Shown: one piece after another, positions 36,929-47,993 of the stretch
How the letters are laid out: every line of letters begins with the position of its first letter
Position numbering within the stretch: position 1 is the first letter of the stretch
Source of the DNA: Cladorrhinum sp. PSN259
Lineage: Eukaryota > Ascomycota > Sordariomycetes > Sordariales > Podosporaceae
DNA: 64,000 nt
Assembly: GCA_033725935.1 (NCBI GenBank)
Contig: MU867083.1
Span: forward strand, 1-64,000
Direction: 5' to 3'
Position numbers and translations under genes: made by a program
Notes under the pieces: generated by a model
Seen by the model: only the letters and a program-made list of their open reading frames with translations
Database searches by the model: none
Told to the model about the DNA's origin: nothing

Positions 36929-37451
36929 ATGCAGTTCTCTTTGTTCACCTTGGCCTTGATCGCCCGGGCTGGCATTTCTCTCGGAGCGGCCATCAGCAAA
37001 GCCAGCCAGGAAGCAGTAGCAGTCAGTTCAACCACACACCCTCCCAATCTCCCTCGGTATCTATACTCACTAGTACCCGCACAGATCCCAGCTTCGACTC
37101 CCGATAGTTTGCTTCCCACACCGACTGTAAACCGCGCTGCAAACCGCGCAGAGAACTCGGTAAGTTTTTTTTTCTTTGACAATTTCACCTAGAGTTTATA
37201 ACCAACACCAACCCTTTTCATAGGCGTCCACCCACCCCCAAGAAACCCTCGCGCCCCAGCTCAAGGCCGCCGTCGTAGATACCGACGACTTTTGGTCCAC
37301 TTACACCGACCATTTGCCTGCCGCTTTCCCTTTCCCCTTTCCCTTTGTCACGACTGTCGACCTGCCTTCTCACCAAAGCGACGGTTGCGGCCGGTTCAAT
37401 AGCAAGGAGGAGTGCGAGGATTTCAAGAGGAAGCATGATTTGATCATTTGA
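36929..37451 (+). CDS. Small secreted protein, function unknown
   Basis: Predicted 152 aa from exons 36929..37159 and 37224..37451, with a 64-bp intron (GTAAGT donor, ATAG acceptor, phase 0). The start MQFSLFTLALIARAGISLGA looks like a cleavable signal peptide. The rest is Pro/Thr/Ser/Ala-rich with FPFPFPF, and ends in SDGCGRFNSKEECEDFKRK, which holds the only two Cys residues and could form one disulfide. No domain recognised. A nearby TATA box and pyrimidine tract suggest regulated expression. Could be a cell-wall or extracellular protein; effector-like roles cannot be judged from sequence. Confidence 0.7.
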
Positions 37452-37889
37452 AAGAAAGGCTTCTTCTGATGCTTAAAGTAACTTTTGAGTGAGGTAGCTC
37501 TGCAAGCGAGGAAAGATTGAGAATTGGGGGATATAGATAAAAAGGTATTAGATAAAGGTTCCTACACAAGTAGCATTTCTTTTGTTTGGGTACTTATGGG
37601 ATTGGGTGGGAAAGGTACTTTGATAGTAATGAGTCATGCCCCGAGGTTTTTGTATTAGGAGAGAAGAAGCAAGAGGTACAAGGTGTAAGATATAGCTGTA
37701 TGATGTATGATGTAAAAATTATCTTGAGACTTTTGTCACTAAGGAGCATCTAACGGGTGCGTATTATTGTGTGAGAAAATGGGTGGTGTGCTATGTTGGT
37801 TCGTGCGCAAAATGTAAACAATGCCCCCTTTTCTTGAGAAAGCGGATCGGAGTTGATGGGAGTAAACCAGTTTTGTTTATATATATAAA
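37452..37889. other. intergenic region
   Basis: 3' side of the small secreted protein gene and the flank of the NACHT relic. Contains a short TA repeat near 37880. No gene seen. Confidence 0.5.
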
Positions 37890-38570
37890 AAAGCAGCAAT
37901 GCCATAGATTGCTGCAATCTCTGCATCCACAGATGAGTTATGCATAAAGATAGCCTGGCAGTCGAGAGGGTCGATCGATGTATTCCCGAATATCTTGCTC
38001 ATCCCTGCTTGTAACAAGGAGATGCAATCTTGAGTCTGACCAGTTGCGCATATCGTCAAGCAACTGTAAAACTTCACCACGACATTGTTGTCGAGGACTT
38101 TCCTCGAGTCGCGTCCAGAATCAGGTATAAATCTATAAGGGGTCTTATGAAGCTGTGGAGTGCCTCTAGAAGCACTTGGTTTGGCGGAGTCGCGCTATTG
38201 TACGTATCCTTGAGTCTCAACAGAATCTCTTCACTGTCCCCAACCTGGCCGACAGGACTGACTTGCCACAGCCAGCGAAACCATGAAGCCAGCGGAAAGA
38301 GTTGGGCGCAGATAGCCAGTTGATGAAAGCTTGGCCCCTAACGAGCCAAATATTGGTCCCTGGATGTCTCTTTTTGCAACCTTCATTGTAATTGGCATTA
38401 GGGTCGGGCGCTCTTAGCCAGCTGTGAATGTCAAACGAAATCATTTTGCTCCAAACCAGGCCGAACACGGCCTTGTTGTCTTCCAAATCCGCGTGGCAAC
38501 CAAGGGATATAGACACCCCGTCTCGATCTTCGTCTCGAACCTTCCAACAGAAATCGACCTGCTGTCATTC
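37890..38570 (-). pseudogene. NACHT/STAND NTPase (NLR-like) gene relic, frameshifted
   Basis: Three minus-strand frames in succession spell consecutive pieces of a fungal NACHT domain. Frame 1 (about 38570 to 38217) has HSWLRAPDPNANYNEG, KKRHPGT and the P-loop GFAGCGKSVLSA, then stops. Frame 2 (about 38245 to 38074) continues with EEILLRLKDTYNSATPP and the Walker-B-like LYLILDAT, then stops. Frame 3 (about 38045 to 37930) has HLLVTSRDEQDIREYID, then stops. A last fragment with VDAEIAAI follows near 37900. The order matches intact HET-E/NWD-type proteins: linker, P-loop, Walker B, sensor region. Two or more frameshifts and stops make it non-functional. N-terminal effector and C-terminal repeat domains are not visible. 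Intact members act as allorecognition or immune-like receptors in filamentous fungi. The relic lies between a secreted-protein gene and PTH1. Confidence 0.78.
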
Positions 38571-38737
38571 CTTCCGTAACAAAACTAAAGAAAAATAGCA
38601 AGTTATCTGTAGGGTATCACATAAGGAGAAAAAACCAAGAAAAAGAAGAAAAAAACCACATATTCTAATAGGGTATCATGGATAATATTAACCACCACCA
38701 AAAAAAAAAAAAAAAACCCCCAAACCAGCAAATCGAT

Positions 38738-39355
38738 TTATGATCCCCCCTCCAACTTCCGATTCTTCCCTTCCAACTCCAACAACGCACTCAACGCCCC
38801 TCGACTTCCCTTCTCTTCCAACACCTCCTTCGTGTGCTTCGACATCTTGCTCAGCACGAAATCCGCCACGGTCGTTTGATCCCTCTCGCTCGGCCGTCCA
38901 ATACCGACCGATATTCTCCCCCACTTCGCTGTGAGATCCTGAGGCACCTGCAAGGAGGCATTGACGCTCTTGACGCCGTTATGCCCCCTATGACTCCGTG
39001 CCCAGTTCCTCAACTTGACGACACCCAAATCCTCCTCCAAATCGTCGTGCACAAGTACCACACCGAGTTCGGACGGTTGGAGACCCATGTAGACGAGGTG
39101 CTCTCGGTAAGTCTTTGATACCCATGGTCCGGAGACGTTCATGATTGCCGGACTTTGGATGAGCGAATATCTGGGCCCGATGGAAGCGAGCGTTGATTTC
39201 TTGCCGTGCCTTTCCGATGTGAATGCTGGTTGTTCAGCCGAGATGAGTTTTTGTAAGCCGTTCAAGACGTTATGACCGGCTGAGTGGTAGGTGTCTCTGT
39301 ATGCGGCGCCGGGGTTGCCGAGGCTAATGACGAGAAATCGTCGAATTGAAGCCAT
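38738..39355 (-). CDS. PTH1: Peptidyl-tRNA hydrolase, bacterial/mitochondrial (Pth1) type
   Basis: Intronless, 205 aa, the usual length for the family. Motifs: LVISLGNPGAAY near the start, YHSAGHNVL with the catalytic His (His24 here), MNVSG, VLVHDDLEEDLGVVKLR with the Asp that supports the His, and GHNGVKS. The enzyme cleaves peptidyl-tRNA released from stalled ribosomes. In fungi the bacterial-type enzyme is normally mitochondrial; no obvious long targeting sequence is visible, though MASIRRFLVIS is basic and hydrophobic. A 17-base A run and a C run lie about 20-40 bp beyond its stop codon. Confidence 0.9.
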   Translation of the reverse strand: MASIRRFLVISLGNPGAAYRDTYHSAGHNVLNGLQKLISAEQPAFTSERHGKKSTLASIGPRYSLIQSPAIMNVSGPWVSKTYREHLVYMGLQPSELGVVLVHDDLEEDLGVVKLRNWARSHRGHNGVKSVNASLQVPQDLTAKWGRISVGIGRPSERDQTTVADFVLSKMSKHTKEVLEEKGSRGALSALLELEGKNRKLEGGS

Positions 39356-40189
39356 TTCGTTGTCTGATGATGTTGTTGTTGTTGATAATGGCGGTTCTGG
39401 TGATTCCTTGCGGGTTTGTTGTTTTGATCTGTTTTTCTTGTTGATCGCCAGTTTGACGGTTGCCTCGGAGGAATTTAGAGAAGTGCGATTTTGAGAGGTT
39501 TTTTTGGATGCAAATTGTGGAGAGAAACATGCAACTTTTGACTTGAGCAGAACTTCTTGAAGTGCTTGGTGTAAATTGTAAAAATGAGAGGGGAAAAAAG
39601 CTCACGGCCACTTGACCGGGACCAAAAAAGTCTTAAATATATACTATCTGTCCATGATCCTATCTAAAATTTGGAGGGCGGCGAGTGAGTCAACACACGC
39701 TCTGAGAACGAAACCTAAAATAGACTTGGAAGCCTTTCACGAGGCTTCCTTCTGTGAGAAGTGCCTGGATGAGGACGGAAATTGCTATGTGTCAGCTGTC
39801 CAACAGACGGCAGACCCGACAAGAGCCGGCAAACAGGCTTTGTGATGATCCATTGGCCGGGGGTGTTGGGATCGTGGCTGTTTGTCCCCTGTGACGTCGT
39901 TTGGGGGTGATGAACTCTAGTTTGATAAGCGGGGACACTGACATTTGGCGCATTTGGTGGGCTGAGCACCGCCACAATTGACCTCGTCACCCTTTTTGAC
40001 CCTCCAAACCAGGCACAGCAACGGCCGCAAACAAGGATCCTCCAACAACTTATATCGACATCGACCAATTCCGGGCGCATTACCTTTCACGCACTGTTAC
40101 GAAACAGCACCGTTTGGGAATTAGCATTAGCATATTCCACATCTTCGATTTTTCTACCTATTCAATTATATCACACACAGTTGCCCATC
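39356..40189. other. intergenic region, divergent promoters of PTH1 and RVS161
   Basis: 834 bp between divergent start codons. No coding frame supported. Confidence 0.5.
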
Positions 40190-41336
40190 ATGTCCTGGGC
40201 AGGTACGACAGCTCCGCGATGCCCTCAATTCCTGTCCTGAATTGCAAGCTGACCTGCGCCTCCCTATAGGCTTCAAGAAGAATGTCAACCGCGCGACGAC
40301 GCAGGTGATGATGAAGACCGGTTCGTCATTGTCTCGCCATTCCCCACGCATCCGCTCACTGGAGAACCATCACTAACAGGAGCTCTCGTTTAATAGGTCA
40401 TGTCGAGAAAACGAATGACCGGGACTACGAAGTTGAGGAGAGGTACGAGATGGACCCTGAGGAAAATGGGGATAACCAACATCGGCTGCGACATCTAAAT
40501 ACTAAAACCCCCCGACAGGCGATTCAGAACCATGGAGGCGGCCTCGTTGCGGTTACAGAAGGAGGCGAAAGGATACCTTGATTCTCTGCGAGGTTCGTAC
40601 CAATAAACGGCAATGTTGGAGAAGCACAGGGAGGGCGATGCTAACACAATTTGCGCGCAGCGATGACGGCCTCGCAAATGCGGATTGCGGAAACGATTGA
40701 TGCTTTCTACGGGGAAGCCGGCGCTAAGGATGGTGTGAGCAGAAGTTATAAGCAAGCCGTGGAGGATCTCGATGCCGAAACAATCAAAGCCCTCGACGGG
40801 CCATACCGAACGACAGTGCTGGAACCCATCTCACGATTTTGCGCCTACTTTCCCGATGTAAACGAATGTATGTTTTGGACCCCTTTCTCCACCCTCATTT
40901 ATAAATTTTTGTGGGTCTAACTTGCAATCACCCATCTGCAGGCATTAAGAAACGCGGCCACAAACTTCTCGACTATGATGCCCTACGCGCCAAGGTCAAG
41001 AAACTCGTTGAGAAGCCTGACAAGGATGTCACCAAGCTTCCACGTGCTGAGAAAGAGATGGAGATGGCCAAGACAGCTTACGAACAGCTCAACGATCAGT
41101 TATGCTCGGAGCTACCACAGCTTATTGACCTCCGCGTACCGTACCTTGACCCTTCATTTGAAGCGCTGGTCAAGATTCAGTTGCGGTTCTGTGCGGAAGC
41201 CTACAGCAGAATGGCCCAAGTGCAGCAGTACTTGGATGCAGATACTAGAGACCAGTATGCGGAAGGCCATCTGGATAGCAGAGTAGAGCAGGTGTTGCAG
41301 GAGATAAGAGAACTCAGCATCAGCGGGACCGTCTAA
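40190..41336 (+). CDS. RVS161: BAR-domain protein Rvs161/Hob3 (amphiphysin family)
   Basis: Predicted 261 aa, close to the yeast (265) and fission-yeast (264) orthologues as I recall them. Six exons: 40190..40202, 40270..40320, 40397..40442, 40519..40592, 40661..40867, 40942..41336, each boundary keeping the frame. The first exon encodes only MSWA plus one base. The protein is a BAR domain from end to end: MSWAGFKKNVNRATTQVMMK, then FRTMEAASLRLQKEAKGYLD, MRIAETIDAFYGEA, and KRGHKLLDYDALRAKVKKL. No SH3 domain, as expected for the Rvs161 branch. It bends membranes at endocytic sites and partners with the Rvs167 type. The five-intron layout is dense for this window. A second BAR gene lies 3.2 kb downstream on the same strand. 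Confidence 0.92.
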
Positions 41337-44300
41337 GTTTGGCATACTTTTTATGGCAAGGGCAGATAAATCTGGCCGGTTTGTTTCTTTATGGCGCATC
41401 ACACATGGCATTGGACAGGGAACGGGTAAACTTATTATTGATGTTGAATTGCGAGAGATTTTCTTCCGAGAGTATTAAATACCTTTCCTCACCAAAAAAG
41501 GATATTGATGCAAACTTTTAGCTGCAGGTTAACTTTTTTTTTTTTTTTTTTACCTTGTTGATAGTGCCGGGTTCTGGGCATCAGAGCGTTGGGACTAGAG
41601 TGATACGGGAATATGTAATTGTTGGATATAAACAAGTATCTTATATGTGCCCAGTCCTAAAGTAGTGTATACCCCTTTTTGCATGGTAGGTTTGGGTAGG
41701 GATGTATAGTTGTTTTAAGAGCATGTCTAAGTGGCGATAGATATGAAGGGGCTGCTGAAATGCTGAGGGCAAACAAACACAGTTTGCAAGCTCACAGTAA
41801 AGTTCCTTTTGATGGAGAAAGAAAAAAGAAGTGAACGATGACAAAGCCAGGGACATCCATTCTTATCTAGTATTTTCACATCGGGGGCAAACAGACAGAC
41901 AGACCGGTAGTAAAAGGAAAGAAGTTTCTTGGCATCCGGTCTCGATCCAGGTCTGAGGTTTTTTTTTTTTTTTTTTTGTAAATTCTGAAACTTGACGCTT
42001 GTTGTGGGGAATACTTTTCTTTTGACAAGGAACAAAAACTAAGCAAGATCTTTCCCGATGCAGCGTCAGTGGAGTATTATAAGTAGTGTACGTAGGGTAC
42101 CCGTGTTATGTTCAATAAGGGAAGATCAACAAAAAAGATCTGTGTGGGAAGTGGGTGTTAGATCGACGGGTGAAGCGAGATATGAGGATTAGATGGGGGG
42201 TAACGTACTTGGGTCTGCAGTTTCGAGGGATTGTTTTGATACCAAGAATTTACATGGTATTATTGGTTTAAGAAGACGGATTGACTTCTCAAGTTTCTCG
42301 ATGGCGGATCTGTTTTTGTCATAATTAAACTGGTATGGTAAAAAGAACGCAAGGATTTTATATCTGTGTGTGTTCTGTCGTCACCAAAAAAAATGCTCGG
42401 AACAATAATAACTCAATTAGATAATTGGCTTTCACTGCTTTGTTCACTTCAAAAGGAAAAAAAGAAAGCCACGTGAGGATGATTGGTTTTTGCAAGGCAA
42501 GTTAAGACGAGGCTGAAACGTGCTTCACCAAAAAGAGAAGAGGAAACCCCCTGCTGAAGTGAGAGTGAGTGGATGGCGTTTCACTGTTTCGGAAACCCGT
42601 CATTCATGCCCAGCAGCACTGCCCAGGTGGTACGGAGTACAGTATGTGGAATTGGCAGGGCCAAGGCGTCTGGACAGCAGCCCGGGCAGCAGCATAAGAC
42701 AGCGAACGGTTGGCTCGTTCGGAGAGATCGGGGCGTCTAAACTCTAAAGGAAATTGATCGTCGCCCTATATATATATAAATTTTTTTGGGGGCGTGTTAA
42801 AAAGAATGGATTGGTGATGGATGAATGATTTGAATCCAGAGTATTACAAACCCGGACGTGACGGACAGGACTGATACCAGATCTCTCAGCCCTTTCTGTA
42901 GACCATGAGACTCCGGGTTAACCATATGCTCGGCCCGATAACCCACCTCAAAAAGGATGATTTCAAGATATCATTATGGAGGGTGGCCACTGTACAGCAA
43001 GTTAAAGCCTTTTTTGTCTCCAATTCAGGCTGTTGTTCTGGGCCTCTCTCCCCCTCTCTGCAGGTGGTGGCTTGCAGGTCGGTTGCATGCTGCATCGGAA
43101 AACACATGGTTGGGTTGCACCCAAAAGAGCAGGTCCGAATGGGAAATGTAGATTACCACTCTAACATCTGCATTGGAACAAACGCTCGGAATACGCTTTC
43201 GGATTCTCTTGGACCCAAGATCCAAACCCTGAAGCTCTTTCAGACTTCGTATTTCTTAACAAAACATCGAGTCATGAAATTCATAGACGACTCACCGTGG
43301 AAAGTACTGCGCCTCCTCATCGAAAAAGTGGTTTTCATTGAAACAATTGAATGGGTCCATTTTCACAGAACAAATCACAAATCCCATTCATCATCACCCG
43401 CCAGAAAAACAAGACTGGTCAGGAGAATGGGCCATCGTTGGCCAAAGAAACATACCATTTAGATACCGAACCAGATTAGGCGCTCATTCAAAGGCCAGGG
43501 TCCGGTTGATGGACATCATTCTCCAAAGAAACATCAGTAATAAAGAGACAAGAAGAAAGAAGTCAGCGCGCGTCTAGCTATCTAGTATGGGAATTTAAAA
43601 TTGGAAACACGTGTCAATGATGAATGAACGAACGAACAACGCAATGGGAACATTCGTTACCAACCTCCCCTCTCGTGTTACCATTTCCTGCCTCTGTGCC
43701 TGACCCAGATGTAACGGAGTCCCCGGGTTTATGTATCAATCTATCAGCAATTGGAAGGTCTAACCGAATTGATACGATAACTGCAAGTTATTGTTTTTGT
43801 AGCTTCCATATTGAATTCAATCTGCAGCAGACGGGACGGTGATTTCATGGAAAGCACATCCCGCATCGATCATTCAAATCGAGTGGCCAGACCAGACCGC
43901 CAGACCGCCCAACCCGTGCATTGATGGTGCACCCCCGTACCCCCGTACCCCCGTACCGGATTACCCCTGGACAGTTGCAGCTTAGCGCTCTGCAATCACA
44001 ACCGAGAACCCTGGAGAACAACTGGCTGGCCCCGATCCGCCTGGAGAAGCTGGATCCCTGTTCCTAGCGATAATTGGGGAATTCAACCGTTTTGACGAGT
44101 TTCGCAGTGCAGAAAGAGACAGCCCACCACCACATCACCTGCGGCCGTCCATATCAAGTCGTCGTCTTTTCCCTTTCTCCTCTTCTCTTTGCGCCTGGAC
44201 GCTCGCTTTTTTTCTTCCGTCTACTGAAGCAGTGCTTTGAGACTCATTAGCCAATACGATAACTCTGTGGGTGGTACTGGCATCGTGTCGCGCAGGAAAC

Positions 44301-44542
44301 GTCACTCAGATACGGATATTACAACAAACACACCACCCACTCCCACGCATCCCACGTATCCCGCATCCCAACCACCACAACTAATTCAAGAGGTTGGAAT
44401 TTTCTGGACCGCCATTTTCCACAACTCTACGCGAAAAAAAAAAACCCAAATACGAACCATTTCCATTCGCTAGACATTTGCTAGAAGCATTTGCCAACTT
44501 TTTTTTCTCTCTCGCACATTGCCCTTCCACAGAACCAGCAAC
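41337..44542. other. 3.2-kb intergenic region
   Basis: Between the two BAR-domain genes. Holds T runs (near 41535 and 41965), an 8-bp repeat (43932-43957) and several short frames without family resemblance (longest about 185 codons). Confidence 0.55.
43932..43957 (+). repeat. CCCCCGTA octamer repeat (3 copies)
   Basis: Three direct copies in the upstream region of the second BAR gene, about 600 bp before its start codon. Confidence 0.8.
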
Positions 44543-45988
44543 ATGAATATCACCAAAAAGTTTGACCGTGCCTTCCAATGGGCTGGGGAGAAGATGGGTA
44601 GCGAGATCAAGACGACCCAGTCGGATGATTTCAAGCAGCTTGAGATGGAGATGGCTCTTCGATTTGACGGTAAGCCAACACTATTACTCCCAAACTACAA
44701 GTCTGTTTTTTAAACTGACATCTCTCAGGCATGGACCGTCTCCAGAAATCAATGAGCCAGTATGTCAAGTGGGCGGGAAGGCGTCTCGAATCTTCCGAAG
44801 ACAAGGAGAAGAACCCCCCAGCTGCCTATCTCGGACGGACCATGGTCGGCCACGGAGAGGAATTCCAAGCCGATTCAGAGTTTGGAAACTGCCTGATAAC
44901 AATGGGTCGCGCCAACGAGAGGGTCTCTGCCATCCAGGAGGCCTATGTCACTGAAGCCACCTCGACTTGGCTCGAGTCTGTCGAGAGATCTCTTGCCATG
45001 ATGAAGGAGTACCAGGTTCGTGCATATTCTCCCAACTGTCCACTACCCTCGTGCTAACAATGCTGTTGTTTAGGCTTCCAGGAAGAAGCTCGAGAGTCGT
45101 CGCCTAGCCCTTGACGCAAGCACTGCCAAGATGCAGAAGGCCAGGCGCGATGACTACCGGGTCGAAGAGGAGCTCCGAACTGCCAAGGCCAAGTACGAGG
45201 AGTCCTCTGAAGATGTTGCCCGCCGCATGCAGGACATTCGGGACGCAGAGGCCGACAGCGTACGCGGCATGACACAGTTCCTGGACGCCGAGCTTGACTA
45301 CCATGAGCGGTGTGCCGAGGAACTCAGACGAGTACGCCAGAACTGGCCGGCTGGCGGGTCACCATCTGGGAGCATGAGCAGCTATGGGGCTATTGAGCGC
45401 CGCCCAACTCTCCGAAGCAGGTCCAACACGGCTCAAAGCTTCAGCGAGCGCGCACCACCACGAGCTCAGAGCATCTATGAGGCGGATGAGTACGAATCCA
45501 CGGCACCCCCGGTCCGTATGCCTACCACTCGCGGTCGAATTGGCCCCTCGGTGACTCCGCAGAACCAGCTCGACGGTCCTGCTCGCGTCGGAATCAGCAA
45601 AGCCAGCACATTCCAGGGTGGTGCGACCCTCGAACGAGAGCGTGTGACTGGGGGTCGGATTTCGTCGACAACAACCACAACAGCGAGTGGCGGCTATGGG
45701 GTGAACCAGAACGTTCCGAACGTTGGTGCTCTCCGAGGCCAGCTTCGACCTGTCAACAGGATTGTGACCTCGAGAGACGATGTGTTTGGCGACCGAGAAG
45801 ATGACACGGATGACACTGGCAGCCCAGATTGGACCAATCGCAGTACCAGCCCAGCCACCAGTGTTGGAAGCCTCAGTCGCATCACTAGCCAGACGGGAAC
45901 TTTCAAGAAGGCACCACCTCCGCCGCCGCCGAGCAGATCCAAGAAGCCCGCACCGCCAGTTCCCGCTAGACGCGAGATTAACTACTAG
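44543..45988 (+). CDS. BAR-domain protein with proline-rich tail
   Basis: Predicted 442 aa from exons 44543..44669, 44729..45015 and 45074..45988; introns 59 and 58 bp. The N-terminus MNITKKFDRAFQWAGEKMG is amphipathic, as in N-BAR proteins, followed by about 220 residues of charged coiled-coil helices (FKQLEMEMALRFDGMDRLQK; KKLESRRLALDASTAKMQKA; DVARRMQDIRDAEADSVR). After about residue 240 the chain becomes disordered, rich in Ser, Thr, Arg and Gly, and ends with two SH3-ligand-like segments, KAPPPPPPSRSKKPAPPVPARR. It likely binds and curves membrane and recruits SH3 proteins in endocytosis or actin patches (inference). Not the Rvs167 type because no SH3 domain of its own is present. Confidence 0.82.
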
Positions 45989-46685
45989 ATGTACCGGTAG
46001 TCGAATGACTGATGTCGGTGGTTGTTGTTTAATTATGAATCACTCCAAAAGAAAACGGGTTATGAACAATCTTAGCGAAAAAAGGGTATCGGCATAGGAA
46101 TAGCTTGGATGGCGTTTGGTTTGGTGTTTTTGCATTGGTTTATTATAGGGAGGATCCAGAGGTGCATTGAATCGGAACAGGCTTAATCAAAACCATGGTC
46201 CTAAAACCAAGTTGTCATTAGAGGTAGACTCGGCGAAGTCCTATGGGATCGCGAAACATAGTTATTGATGAATGCATTTCTAATGTTGGGAATTGTGCAA
46301 TCCCCTCAATCCCGTGGTGAAGTGCTTTCAGAAAAGATGTGGTCGGTGGGGGGATTGAAGACTGCATCTGCTGAACAGGGGCGCCTCAAACTTGCATTAA
46401 ACCCCTGCCGCCAAGTCATCCACCAATGTGAATGCCCCGCCAAAGTGGTTCACCGCCCGACGCCTGTCCCCGCCGTAGCATTGTTGACCTTGAATATTGG
46501 GCAGGACAAAGCTTCAACTTTACAGGCTTACTGGCGCGACTGCTGCAGCGACTAAATAGCAAGCTGCTTCGTTTGATACCCGAGACAAGTGGTTTCTTGA
46601 CTCCGCATACGAATAGCGAGCGCCTTTCAACTCGATTTACCTACCTCGACCTGATCATCACCCACCCACCCCCATACTGCCAGCC
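45989..46685. other. intergenic region
   Basis: 697 bp holding the 3' side of the BAR gene and the promoter of cyclin H. No coding frame supported. Confidence 0.5.
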
Positions 46686-47993
46686 ATGGCTATGGAAGAC
46701 TCGCGGTATCGAGACTCGTCTCAGTACCGACTATGGTCCTTCTCGCCTACACAGCTCGCTGACGTGCGAGAAAAGACAAACACAGCGGCGCGCGCAAGAA
46801 TACAGGAGCGCCTCCTCTCTAACCCCCCGCCCGCAACCGCTCCGTCCAGCAACAATGTCTCGGCGCCGACTTCGAACGCGAACACGCCAGACCCCGACGG
46901 CAGCGGCACTCCCAAACCGCCAGCCACCCCCGAGTTCCTTACGCCCGCCGAGGAGAGCCTTCTCGTCAACTTCAACACCTCGGAGCTTCTGCGAGCAGCC
47001 GAAGTGTTCGAGTTCTCAGACAACATAAAAGCCACCGGCGCAATTTTTTTCAAGCGATTCTACGTTACGAACAGCATCATGACGTACCCCCCGCAGGAGA
47101 TGATGATTGTGGCCCTATTCTTTGGATGCAAGGCCGAGGGCGCATTCCCAAACATCAACGAGTTTATCAAGATTTTCAACAAGAAGAGCGCAGAGGAGAT
47201 TCTGGCGGGAGAGTTCCTGCTCTTTCAGGGGTTGCGGTTCGCGCTCGAGGTCAAGCACCCGTTTCGCGCTCTGCGGGGCGCAATGATGGAACTGCGAGCG
47301 CTGGGCGAGTTTGATCCGAACCACCTCACCACTGTAGAGCGAAAGGCCCGGGAGATCCTGCAGTTCAGTCCTCTCATGACTGATGCTTATTTCCATTACA
47401 CCCCGAGTCAGATCATGTTGGCCGCGCTCTCGCTGGCTGATCGTGGACTTGCCGAGCGGTTATTACAAAAGACCTTTCACTTTGTTGCGCCCAGCAGTGG
47501 TGCGGACACACCGATTTCGGGCAGCGCGACTCCGGCGGCAGAGGATCAAGCGGCCCTCATAGGTTCCCAGCTTCGGGATAAGGTGCTTGGAGCTATTGAG
47601 GCGTGTCGGGATATGCTCTCCAAGGAGCTGCCGGAGCGGAGAGAGCATTGGACGAATGTAAGTTTCTTTGCTTCTGTTGTCAGGCATGGAAAACAAATAC
47701 TCACAGCCAAAATGCAGAAAAGCTTCATCAAGACGCAGATTGGGCCGGTGAGGAGAAAGCTCAAAAAGTGTTGCGATCCGGAGCGGTGGAACTTGGTAGA
47801 GCTGCAACGCACGCGCAGAGAACAGGCAAGCAAGCGAGCAGAATCTGACGATGAGGATGGTGACGGTGAGAAGCCTGTGAAGATGGAGGACGACGGGGCG
47901 ATTTTTGGAGAACCTCTGTCGTCCAGGGACCCCAAGAGGAAGAAGATTAAGCTGGAGCCGGGACTTCAGGATCCTTTTGGGCCTGCGATGTGA
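46686..47993 (+). CDS. CCL1: Cyclin H (TFIIH/CAK subunit, Ccl1 type)
   Basis: Predicted 415 aa if a 60-bp intron (47658..47717; donor GTAAGT, acceptor TGCAG) is removed; the intron is in frame and open, so a 435-aa version is also readable. I favour splicing because the donor is perfect and the retained segment (VSFFASVVRHGK) looks non-coding. N-terminus SSQYRLWSFSPTQLADVREK is the cyclin H signature. The first cyclin box is about 85-195 (SELLRAAEVFEFSDNIKATG, FFKRFYVTNSIMTYPPQEMM). The second follows around KHPFRALRGAMMELRALGE. A Ser/Thr/Pro insert follows residue 45. The tail is basic then acidic and ends with KRKKIKLEP. Cyclin H activates the Cdk7-type kinase that phosphorylates RNA polymerase II and other CDKs. 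Confidence 0.88.
   Translation: MAMEDSRYRDSSQYRLWSFSPTQLADVREKTNTAARARIQERLLSNPPPATAPSSNNVSAPTSNANTPDPDGSGTPKPPATPEFLTPAEESLLVNFNTSELLRAAEVFEFSDNIKATGAIFFKRFYVTNSIMTYPPQEMMIVALFFGCKAEGAFPNINEFIKIFNKKSAEEILAGEFLLFQGLRFALEVKHPFRALRGAMMELRALGEFDPNHLTTVERKAREILQFSPLMTDAYFHYTPSQIMLAALSLADRGLAERLLQKTFHFVAPSSGADTPISGSATPAAEDQAALIGSQLRDKVLGAIEACRDMLSKELPERREHWTNVSFFASVVRHGKQILTAKMQKSFIKTQIGPVRRKLKKCCDPERWNLVELQRTRREQASKRAESDDEDGDGEKPVKMEDDGAIFGEPLSSRDPKRKKIKLEPGLQDPFGPAM

Noticed and set aside
42905..43462. 185-codon plus-strand frame
   Set aside because: No recognisable motif, no plausible splice partners, and competing frames on the other strand.
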